DNA from: Candidatus Vondammii sp. HM_W22 | GTDB taxonomy: Bacteria > Pseudomonadota > Gammaproteobacteria > Chromatiales > Chromatiaceae | Assembly (NCBI RefSeq): GCF_022530855.2 | Contig: NZ_CP099567.1 | Location: forward strand, 3,100,001 to 3,164,000 | DNA: 64,000 nt | Reading direction: 5' to 3' | Part shown: one piece after another, positions 9,560 to 16,887 of the stretch | How positions within the stretch are numbered: position 1 is the first letter of the stretch | Layout of the letters: each line of letters starts with the position of its first letter | The notes under the pieces: model-generated | Told to the model about the DNA's origin: nothing | The model's input: only the letters and a program-made list of their open reading frames with translations | Database searches by the model: none | Position numbers and translations under genes: made by a program

Positions 9560-11119
9560 ATGGCAGCCATTACCCGAGCCCTAATCAGCGTATCCGACAA
9601 AACCAGCATAGTGGAGTTCGCACACGCACTGAATGAACGTAACGTCGAAATCTTATCCACTGGCGGCACAGCACGCCTTCTGTCCGAGAATGACATCTCT
9701 GTTATTGAGGTTTCAGAATACACCGGCTTTCCGGAGATGATGGATGGCCGGGTAAAGACCCTGCACCCTAAAATCCACGGCGGTATCCTGGGACGTCGGG
9801 GCACCGATGACCAAGTCATGGAGGACAATGAAATCACTCCGATAGACATGATCGTAGTAAACCTCTACCCCTTTGAACAGACCGCTGCAGATCCTGACTG
9901 CGACTTGGGTGCTGCCATCGAAAACATCGATATCGGTGGTCCGGCCATGCTCCGCGCTGCCGCCAAGAACCATGCAGACGTCACTGTCATTGTTGATTCC
10001 AGTGACTATGCCCGGACACTTGCCGAGATGGATGAAAACAACGGTGCCGTATCAGCCAATACCCGCTTCGACCTAGCGGTGAAAACCTTTGAGCACACAT
10101 CCAACTACGACGGCGCCATAGCCAACTACCTTGGCGCCCGCCTGTATGGTGAAACCACTGAGTTTCCACGCACCATCAACCTGCAATACCATCAGGCGCA
10201 GATCATGCGTTACGGTGAAAACCCTCATCAGAATGCGGCTTTCTTTGTTGAACGCGACCAGCCGGAAGCCTGTATTGCAACCGCCCGGCAGCTCCAGGGT
10301 AAGGAACTCTCTTATAACAATATCGGCGATACCGATGCAGCCCTGGAGTGCGTCAAGCAGTTCAGCGAGGCGGCGGCCTGCGTCATCGTGAAACACGCCA
10401 ACCCCTGTGGTGTTGCCTATGGCTCAAACCTGTTGGAGGCTTATGACCGGGCTTACAGCACCGATCCAGAATCCGCTTTCGGCGGCATCATTGCATTCAA
10501 CCAAGAGCTGGATGCCGAAACCGCCCAGGTGATTGTCGACCGTCAGTTCGTTGAAGTGATTATTGCACCGGCCATCTCTACCGCTGCTGTTGGTGTGGTC
10601 AGCCGTAAGAAAAACGTGCGCCTGCTGGAGTGCGGCAAATGGACCTCAGAATCGATTCACCGGCTGGATTTCAAACGCGTTAACGGCGGCCTGCTGGTAC
10701 AGAATGCCGACCTGCAGCTCTCCAATGAAATCAGAGTGGTCACCAAGCGAGCGCCTACGGAGAAGGAGATGGAAGATCTGCTGTTTACCTGGCAGGTAGC
10801 CAAGTTCGTCAAATCCAACGCCATTGTCTACGGCAGAGATGGCATGACTATCGGCGTTGGAGCCGGCCAGATGAGCCGCATCAATTCAGCCCGCATCGCC
10901 GGCATCAAGGCCGAACATGCCAATCTGGATGTACCCGGATCGGTGATGGCATCTGATGCCTTCTTCCCCTTCCGCGACGGCCTGGACAGCGCTGCGGCCG
11001 CAGGCATTCGCGCCGTGATACAGCCCGGCGGTTCGATGCGGGATGAGGAGGTAATCGCCGCGGCAGACGAGCACGATATTGCCATGGTCTTCACTGGCAT
11101 GCGTCACTTCCGCCATTAA
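9560..11119 (+). CDS. purH: Bifunctional AICAR formyltransferase / IMP cyclohydrolase
   Basis: PurH carries out the last two steps of IMP synthesis. The product is 519 aa from ATG 9560, preceded by GGCAGAGG; an upstream ATG at 9485 would add 25 residues foreign to the family. The N-terminal MGS-like cyclohydrolase domain has [27 protein letters not shown] and [13 protein letters not shown]. The formyltransferase domain has the catalytic KH pair in [15 protein letters not shown] (Lys278, His279), [11 protein letters not shown] and the C-terminal [14 protein letters not shown]. No damage is seen. purD lies about 1 kb downstream with an lpxA-like gene between. Confidence 0.97.
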   Translation: MAAITRALISVSDKTSIVEFAHALNERNVEILSTGGTARLLSENDISVIEVSEYTGFPEMMDGRVKTLHPKIHGGILGRRGTDDQVMEDNEITPIDMIVVNLYPFEQTAADPDCDLGAAIENIDIGGPAMLRAAAKNHADVTVIVDSSDYARTLAEMDENNGAVSANTRFDLAVKTFEHTSNYDGAIANYLGARLYGETTEFPRTINLQYHQAQIMRYGENPHQNAAFFVERDQPEACIATARQLQGKELSYNNIGDTDAALECVKQFSEAAACVIVKHANPCGVAYGSNLLEAYDRAYSTDPESAFGGIIAFNQELDAETAQVIVDRQFVEVIIAPAISTAAVGVVSRKKNVRLLECGKWTSESIHRLDFKRVNGGLLVQNADLQLSNEIRVVTKRAPTEKEMEDLLFTWQVAKFVKSNAIVYGRDGMTIGVGAGQMSRINSARIAGIKAEHANLDVPGSVMASDAFFPFRDGLDSAAAAGIRAVIQPGGSMRDEEVIAAADEHDIAMVFTGMRHFRH

Positions 11120-11239
11120 AGGGGTGACGCGGGAACCCAGAGATCGTGGAGAGCCCCAGGGTAAACAGCGTATTTTATTTAATACTCCCCTCCCAGCCCT
11201 CTGAGCATCCTCAGCGATTCCGTTGTTGCAGAAGGTGCC

Positions 11240-12019
11240 ATGAGTAGAATAGATTCGACAGCGATTATTCAACCGGGGGCAAAACTCCACGAGTCGGTGG
11301 AAGTTGGACCCTACTCAATCATCGAATCCGGCGTGGTTATTGGCGAAGGCTGCCGGATTGAGAGCAACATACGCATCTCCACCGGCACCCACATGGGCAG
11401 AGACAACCGAGTCTGCCATGGCGCCGTCCTTGGCTGCGAACCACAGAACCTGGGGTTTGCACCGGAACAGAGCAAACCACTGGTCATTGGCAACCACAAC
11501 CAGTTCAAGGAGGGGGTGAATATCAGCCGTGGCGTAAAAACGACTGAAGGCACCCTGATCGGCAACGACAACTACTTCATGTGTGGATTCCATGCCGGCC
11601 ATGATAGCCGTCTGGGAAATAACAATGTATTTGGCCCAAACAGCACCCTGGCGGGTCACGTGGAGCTGGGCGATCGCATATTCATCTCAGGTCTGGTGGC
11701 AATTCACCAGTTCTGCTTCATCGGCGACTACGCCATGGTCGCAGGCTGCGCCAAGGTGGTAAAAGATATACCGCCTTATGTCACGGGTGATGGCAACCCG
11801 GCAAGGGTTATTGGACTAAATTCAATCGGCACCCGTAGAGCCGGCTTCTCCCCGTCCAGCCGGAATGCGATCAAGCAGGCCTACAAGACAATCTATCACT
11901 TAGGGCTGAATACGACCCAGGCACTGGAACAACTAAAACAGACACAACAGACCGACGAAGTGAATAACATCATTCGCTTCTTCGAAAATAGCGACAGAGG
12001 CATCACAACCCATCGCTAA
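11240..12019 (+). CDS. lpxA: LpxA-like acyl-ACP--UDP-sugar O/N-acyltransferase
   Basis: LpxA transfers an acyl chain from ACP to the 3-position of UDP-GlcNAc (or its 3-amino analogue), the first step of lipid A synthesis in the cytoplasm. The 259-aa product is a left-handed beta helix of hexapeptide repeats: NNVFGPNSTLAGHVELGDRI, then IHQFCFIGDYAMVAGCAKVV. FHAGHDSRLG places a His at residue 121 where E. coli LpxA has catalytic His125. The C-terminal helices (RNAIKQAYKTIYHLGL) are present. It stands alone between purH and purD, away from any lpxD-fabZ-lpxB cluster. It may be the only lpxA or a paralogue; the window cannot tell. The gnnB/gnnA-like pair near 22-24 kb may be functionally linked. 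Confidence 0.85.
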   Translation: MSRIDSTAIIQPGAKLHESVEVGPYSIIESGVVIGEGCRIESNIRISTGTHMGRDNRVCHGAVLGCEPQNLGFAPEQSKPLVIGNHNQFKEGVNISRGVKTTEGTLIGNDNYFMCGFHAGHDSRLGNNNVFGPNSTLAGHVELGDRIFISGLVAIHQFCFIGDYAMVAGCAKVVKDIPPYVTGDGNPARVIGLNSIGTRRAGFSPSSRNAIKQAYKTIYHLGLNTTQALEQLKQTQQTDEVNNIIRFFENSDRGITTHR

Positions 12020-12056
12020 GTCGTGTTTGCTAAAACATAACTCTCCATTGATAAGT

Positions 12057-12079
12057 AAGTTCTCAAAAAGTCTGTGCGG
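12057..12079. repeat. Short interspersed motif GTTCTCAAAAAG..GTGCG, copy 1
   Basis: GTTCTCAAAAAGTCTGTGCG lies in the lpxA-purD gap. Similar stretches occur near 16681 (GTTCTCAAAAAGTTCGTGCG) and 59217 (GTTCTCAATAAGGTTGCGTG). All three are intergenic. They may be ends of a small repeat or of an old insertion sequence. Confidence 0.5.
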
Positions 12080-12143
12080 TGTTCCTGGATGGTAACTCGG
12101 TATTTACGAAAAATAGCGACCGGAAAGACCAAGGCGACTAGGA

Positions 12144-13433
12144 ATGAATATGAATATATTGATCATCGGCGGCGGCGGACGTGAACACGCTCTGGCCTGG
12201 AAAGCGGCACAATCCCCTTTGGCAGAGAAAGTCTTTGTCGCACCAGGTAATGCAGGCACAGCCCTTGAGCCCGCGCTGGAGAATGTTGCGCTGGCTGTTG
12301 AAGACATCGCTGGATTGGTCGCCTTTGCCAAAGAGAACGAAGTTGGGCTAACCATCGTCGGCCCTGAGATCCCCTTGGTGATGGGCGTGGTGGATGCTTT
12401 CAAAGAGGCTAACCTCAACTGCTTTGGCCCTACCCAGGGCGCTGCCCAGCTGGAAGGCTCCAAAGCCTTCACCAAAGACTTCCTTGCGCGCCACAACATC
12501 CCGACAGCGGCTTACGGGAATTTTACCGATACCGATGCAGCGCTAAACTACCTGCATCAGGTTGGTGTCCCTATTGTCATCAAGGCCGACGGTTTGGCTG
12601 CCGGCAAGGGCGTGATCCTGGCCCATGACATAACAACCGCCGAAACGACCATAAAAGATATGCTCTCGGGAAACAGCTTTGGCGAAGCAGGCCACAACGT
12701 GGTGATTGAGGAGTTCCTGACCGGCGAAGAGGCCAGCTTCATTGTCATGGTGGATGGAAAGCACATTCTGACCATGGCCAGCTCCCAGGACCATAAAGCC
12801 AGGGACAATGGCGACAAAGGCCCGAACACCGGGGGAATGGGCGCCTACTCTCCCGCCCCCGTCATCACCCCTGAAATGCACCAGCGAATCATGGATGAAG
12901 TGATACACCCTACCGTGGAGGGGATGGCTGCTGAAGACCTGCCTTACACTGGCTTCCTCTACGCCGGCGTGATGATCAACGCCGAAGGCGTTCCCAAGGT
13001 ACTGGAATACAACTGCCGATTCGGTGACCCGGAGACCCAGCCGATCATGCTGCGTATGCGATCTGACCTAGTATCACACTGCTTGGCCGCTCTTGAAGGA
13101 AAATTGGACCAGGAGACCACCGAGTGGGACAATCGCGCCGCCCTTGGCGTGGTACTGGCCGCCGGCGGCTATCCGGAAGGGTATAATAAAGGCGACATTA
13201 TCAGCGGCCTGCCACAGGAGGAAGAGGATAGAAAAGTGTTTCATGCAGGCACGGCGGAGAGGGAGGGAGAGGTGATTACGGCTGGAGGCAGGGTACTCTG
13301 CGCCACCGCACTTGGCGACAGCGTGGCCGAAGCCCAGACCAGAGCCTACGAACTGACCCGGCAGATCAGCTGGGAGGGCGCCTACTACAGAACCGATATA
13401 GGATATCGGGCTGTAGCAAGGGAAAATGAGTAA
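12144..13433 (+). CDS. purD: Phosphoribosylamine--glycine ligase (GAR synthetase)
   Basis: PurD makes glycinamide ribonucleotide from phosphoribosylamine, glycine and ATP, step two of purine synthesis. The product is 429 aa (427 from the second ATG at 12150), typical for the family. It has N-terminal ILIIGGGGREHALAWKAAQS, the ATP-grasp loop IKADGLAAGKGVILA, SSQDHKARDNGDKGPNTGG with the P-T-G-M-type signature, and YNCRFGDPETQ near the active site. GGAATGAAT precedes the start. The coding frame is intact. It may be transcribed with purH and the lpxA-like gene, but the 124-nt gap leaves room for its own promoter. Confidence 0.96.
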   Translation: MNMNILIIGGGGREHALAWKAAQSPLAEKVFVAPGNAGTALEPALENVALAVEDIAGLVAFAKENEVGLTIVGPEIPLVMGVVDAFKEANLNCFGPTQGAAQLEGSKAFTKDFLARHNIPTAAYGNFTDTDAALNYLHQVGVPIVIKADGLAAGKGVILAHDITTAETTIKDMLSGNSFGEAGHNVVIEEFLTGEEASFIVMVDGKHILTMASSQDHKARDNGDKGPNTGGMGAYSPAPVITPEMHQRIMDEVIHPTVEGMAAEDLPYTGFLYAGVMINAEGVPKVLEYNCRFGDPETQPIMLRMRSDLVSHCLAALEGKLDQETTEWDNRAALGVVLAAGGYPEGYNKGDIISGLPQEEEDRKVFHAGTAEREGEVITAGGRVLCATALGDSVAEAQTRAYELTRQISWEGAYYRTDIGYRAVARENE

Positions 13434-13472
13434 AAGAGGAGTCAGTTCACGATAGAGAGTCAACATAAAGAT

Positions 13473-13680
13473 ACTTGATTACCTATGAAGCTCAGCTATT
13501 GCTCAGCCGAATTGTGGGCTGTAGACCCCATAAATACTTCGGTCGAGGTCCAATAGTGCTGCCGAAATAATACGAATTATCGTTAATATAAAAACAACAG
13601 CACATAACGCCCCTGCAACCTATTGAATCCAAGGTAATTATGTTTCTTGCGTCATAGCTGAGTTTCATAGGTAATCAAGC
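13473..13680. mobile_element. MITE-A copy 1 (208 bp, terminal inverted repeats, 6-bp TSD)
   Basis: The ends are inverted repeats: CTTGATTACCTATGAAGCTC on the left matches the reverse complement of the right end GAGTTTCATAGGTAATCAAG with one mismatch, and both arms continue with CAGCTAT/ATAGCTGAG. The element is flanked by AAAGAT at 13467-13472 and 13681-13686, a 6-bp target duplication. A second, clearly homologous copy with the same inner sequence (for example CAACAGCACATAACGCCCCT) is at 51155-51352. It encodes no protein of note. Confidence 0.85.
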
Positions 13681-13779
13681 AAAGATTAAGAAACTGACCC
13701 AGGTCAATGAGCCCGATGAGCCGGGCATTTAGCGTCTACCAACGACACAAATTAAAGTCTCTCTATGGAGCAGAATATC

Positions 13780-14551
13780 ATGGCCAAAGAAAATCGCCCT
13801 GTACCTGATCTGTGCAATTTTTCTTACTCTAGGGACAAGCGAGACCGTCTCCGCAGAGAAGAACATGAGCATTGCGGAAGCCATAATAAGTAGGGACGGC
13901 AACGCATTCTGACGCAGCGAATCGTAAAAGCATACTGCCAGACGGGCCAGGATGCCCGCTACCGTGCTGCCAACAAACAACTGAAAAACGCACTCATACT
14001 GTTTGAGCAGCAGCTCGGACTGCTGAATGTATTTACCGACGATCCGGAGACTAAGCGCGCCCTGAAGTTGGTCGAAAAGCTCTGGGGGCCGGTTAAATTA
14101 ATCGCGGTTGACGAGATCGAACGGGATAAAGCTTCCAGATTGCGGAACAATGCAGAGAAACTGCTGGTTGCGTCTCACCATGCTTGAAGATCAGTCAGGC
14201 GCTAACCAGGGGCACCTAGTCAACATTGCCGGTCGGCAGCGCATGCTCTCTCAACGCCTGGGCAATCTCTACATGCTGCTGAGTTGGGGATTCGACAACC
14301 CGGAACTCCGGGCCGACTATAACAAGGCAAAGAGAGAATTTGACGAAGCACTGCTGGAACTGATATCGGCGCAGGAAAACACCCCACAGATCAGCAGCGA
14401 GCTAAAAAAGGTTTCCCAGAACTGGGATATGTTCAAGCTCAGTGACCGGATGGGAGATAATGAATATGTGCCCGGACTGGTTGCCAGAATGCTGGACAAA
14501 ATCCTGATTCAGATGAACGATATCATCGGCTACTATGCCGCACTACCGTAA
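13780..14551 (+). pseudogene. Exported protein with two PilJ-type (type IV pili MCP N-terminal) domains, frameshifted
   Basis: ATG 13780 soon shifts into a frame that reads as a signal peptide (IALYLICAIFLTLGTSETVS, then AEKNMSIAEAII). A frameshift near 13895 leads into ILTQRIVKAYCQTGQDARYR. Another near 14177 leads into the second repeat, NIAGRQRMLSQRLGNLYMLL. The RQRML-Q-R motif in each half marks the PilJ/NarX-like sensor domain family. The last frame stays open to TAA 14551. With at least three shifts it is most likely a pseudogene, although single-base sequencing errors are possible. MITE-A lies about 100 bp upstream. Confidence 0.75.
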
Positions 14552-14617
14552 AACAGAGGTTTCCAAGTAATATCACCAGCAAACTGCTGGCGACAGCATA
14601 ACGAAAATCCACCCTGA

Positions 14618-14645
14618 AAATACGTACGCCTTGCCGTACGTATTT
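14618..14645. other. Perfect 11-bp stem-loop
   Basis: AAATACGTACG (14618-14628), a six-base loop CCTTGC, and CGTACGTATTT (14635-14645) form a perfect hairpin. No T-run follows on either side beyond the stem, so it is not a standard intrinsic terminator. It lies 67 bp after the PilJ-domain pseudogene. Confidence 0.7.
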
Positions 14646-15224
14646 ACTCAGGAGGAATTCACCGTGACTATTCTCAATGCCACCTGCCTTTAACTGCCTC
14701 TTCCGCACTCCCAATTGAATCAGCGAAACAACTGATAATTGAGTAACAAATGAGGTAGTATACCAATATGAACAGTATTTTAATTCTTAAACATTTCGTC
14801 ACCTAATCCATGAACTATCAGACAATTAGCCTACGTATTAGTACTTAGTGCCTGTTCACCTGAGGTGAGAAGTAAAACAAGCGTGTCTTTGATCTCGTGA
14901 TGCGTTTTGGGACGCCCAGTCCCCAGAACGCACTTGATCTTCGACAGCCTATTATTGCCCCGGCCGCCCTGCGTACGCGCAAATGGCTGGACGCCGTGTT
15001 CGGAAGCCTACTTTGCTTCCCCTCTTGCGCTATCGCACATCGGGTAAGCAGTGCGGCCTCACGGCTACCGGGGACTACCGGCTTTCGCTTCGCTCTCCAT
15101 GGTCGGCAGCGAATGGGGTTCAGAAATGAAAGAAAAACCTAAAACAGACTGGACTGCAAATCAGATATCAGATTATGTACGCATTGTTTTTTTTCAAATA
15201 AACATTATTAAATTAGGAGAAAAA
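14646..15224. other. Long non-coding stretch upstream of the GlsB-type gene
   Basis: About 580 bases without a supported gene. A second imperfect hairpin is present at 14901-14932 (TGCGTTTTGGGA against TCCCCAGAACGCA). A short open frame at 14897-15142 has no ribosome binding site and no family match. The last 50 bases before the GlsB-type gene are AT-rich, including a run of eight T, and probably hold its promoter, but no clear hexamers were assigned. Confidence 0.4.
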
Positions 15225-15512
15225 ATGGCCCCAGAAAACTTTGCAATAATATTAGCGATTGCCTCATTAATATTTTTAGCGTTTGGCGGACTAGCCGGAT
15301 GGCTTGCCGGCCTGCTTATGAAAGACGGTGGTTTTGGTCTTGTTGGTAACATGATCATCGGGGCCATAGGAGCTGTTACAGGTGGCTTCTCATTTAGTTT
15401 ACTTGGAATAATACCAGTGGATGATCTGGTCGTAGCAGCCATGGCAGGAGCCGTTATCCTGTTATTTGCCATAGGCCTGATAAAAAAGCGTAAATACCTG
15501 ACAACCTGTTAG
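15225..15512 (+). CDS. GlsB/YeaQ/YmgE-family small membrane protein
   Basis: The 95-aa product from ATG 15225 (preceded by TTAGGAGA) has three hydrophobic segments: FAIILAIASLIFLAFGGLAG, then MIIGAIGAVTGGFSFSLLGI, then AAMAGAVILLFAIGLIKK. GWLAGLLMKDGGFGLVGNMI matches the Gly-rich signature of the transglycosylase-associated (GlsB/YeaQ/YmgE) family. These are inner-membrane proteins often induced by stress; their biochemical role is not known. It stands alone, convergent with amgK. Confidence 0.85.
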   Translation: MAPENFAIILAIASLIFLAFGGLAGWLAGLLMKDGGFGLVGNMIIGAIGAVTGGFSFSLLGIIPVDDLVVAAMAGAVILLFAIGLIKKRKYLTTC

Positions 15513-15544
15513 GGCCTCAAACTGAGGTGCATTTTGAGGTCCGG

Positions 15545-16528
15545 TTACAGTTTGGGCAACACTCGCTGTTCAATCAACCTTGCAACAAACTCCAGCTCAG
15601 GATAACGATCTGCCACCTCAACGATATAGCCCAGCGTACGGGGAATATCACCCAGGTAGCCCGGCTTGCCATCGCGTATATTGAGCCGCGCAAAAATGCC
15701 ACTGGCCTTTAGTTGCCGCTGCACTCCCATCAGGTCAAACCAGCGAAGAAAACGATCTTCATGTTCATCCCGCAGGATACCGGACTGCACCGCCAGTTCG
15801 AAATAGCCCATAGCCCATCCTCTCACCCGTTCGGCGGGCCAGCGAATATAACAGTCACGCAATAGAGAGACCAGGTCATAAGTCACCGGCCCAATGACGG
15901 CATCCTGAAAATCAATAATACCGGGGTTGGGCGCATCCGTTACCATCAGGTTGCGGGAGTGGAAATCGCGGTGAACACAGACCCGAGGCTGCTCAAGAGC
16001 ACTCTGTACCAGCAGATCGAACAGCTCATCCACCTGCGATCGCTCGCCTTCAGTCAACTTTAAATTGAGCTGTCTCTCCAGCAGCCAGTCTGGGAACAAT
16101 GCCATCTCTTGCCGTAGCAAAGACTCATCATAGAGGGGCAGACCCTCCCTTGGACCGCAAGCCTGGATAACAGCCAGGGCACTCAGGGCATCTGCATACA
16201 GACGATCCGCACACACCTCATCCAAAACATCCAGATAAAGAACGCTGCCCAGGTCATCCAACAAAAGGAATCCCTGATCCAGCTCTTCTGCATGTATTAT
16301 GGGGACATGCAGCCCCAATTCTGCAAACTGCCTGGCAATATCAACAAATGGCTGGCACGCCTCATTTTCCGGCGGGGCGTCCATGGCGATCAGGGTAGCT
16401 CCATCAGCCAGTGCCACCCTGAAATAGCGGCGAAAACTGGCATCATCCGAGGCGGGATCCAGCTTGTAGTGAGATAGCCCCACAGGGCCATCCAACCATT
16501 TTTTTAATGCAAGTAGTCTCTCAGGCAT
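15545..16528 (-). CDS. amgK: N-acetylmuramate/N-acetylglucosamine kinase AmgK-like (aminoglycoside phosphotransferase fold)
   Basis: AmgK phosphorylates MurNAc/GlcNAc at C1 in the MurU recycling route, which returns cell-wall sugars to UDP-MurNAc. The 327-aa product has an APH-type kinase fold: catalytic loop VCVHRDFHSRNLMV (HxDxxxxN) and metal-binding IIDFQDAVIGPVTYDL. LLLDDLGSVLYLD in the N-lobe and the length match AmgK. The gene is divergent from lptD, as in pseudomonads. There amgK is followed by murU, but here the next gene is a convergent GlsB-type gene and no murU is present, so MurU would have to be elsewhere. Confidence 0.85.
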   Translation of the reverse strand: MPERLLALKKWLDGPVGLSHYKLDPASDDASFRRYFRVALADGATLIAMDAPPENEACQPFVDIARQFAELGLHVPIIHAEELDQGFLLLDDLGSVLYLDVLDEVCADRLYADALSALAVIQACGPREGLPLYDESLLRQEMALFPDWLLERQLNLKLTEGERSQVDELFDLLVQSALEQPRVCVHRDFHSRNLMVTDAPNPGIIDFQDAVIGPVTYDLVSLLRDCYIRWPAERVRGWAMGYFELAVQSGILRDEHEDRFLRWFDLMGVQRQLKASGIFARLNIRDGKPGYLGDIPRTLGYIVEVADRYPELEFVARLIEQRVLPKL

Positions 16529-16887
16529 AACTTAAAAGTATCCAAAATACCGGGGTTCGTGAGGGAATTTTTATCTAACCAAAAAGCAGAGTGAGTACAA
16601 AAAAACGACTATCTACTAAGGCTGATATCGAAATTGTTACATAAATCTTCAATAAATCATGGGGCTGAAAGTATAAGCACGTTCTCAAAAAGTTCGTGCG
16701 ACAGAAAGCATGGCCATTGAAGAAATAGCGATTCTATGCGATTTTATGTCGGTCTTGCCATTGAATTTGCCAGTCAGCCGCTTTTCGGGACGAATATTAG
16801 CCTGACAAACTCATTCAGGGAATAAAATTCGGCGTTATTATTTTGATAATAATCGCCATAAAATTCAGAATAACTTAGAGATTCGAT
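16529..16887. other. Divergent amgK/lptD intergenic region
   Basis: About 360 bases between two divergent genes, so promoters for both should lie here. It includes copy 2 of the short interspersed motif (16681-16700) and an AT-rich stretch at 16800-16870. No hexamers with good spacing were identified with confidence. Confidence 0.4.
16681..16703. repeat. Short interspersed motif, copy 2
   Basis: GTTCTCAAAAAGTTCGTGCG followed by ACAGAAAGCATGGC. The third copy near 59217 continues with a similar ATAAAGAGCATAGC, so the likeness extends beyond the core. Confidence 0.5.

Noticed and set aside
14897-15142. 81-codon open frame in a GC-richer patch
   Set aside because: No ribosome binding site, contains an imperfect hairpin, and the translation resembles no protein family.
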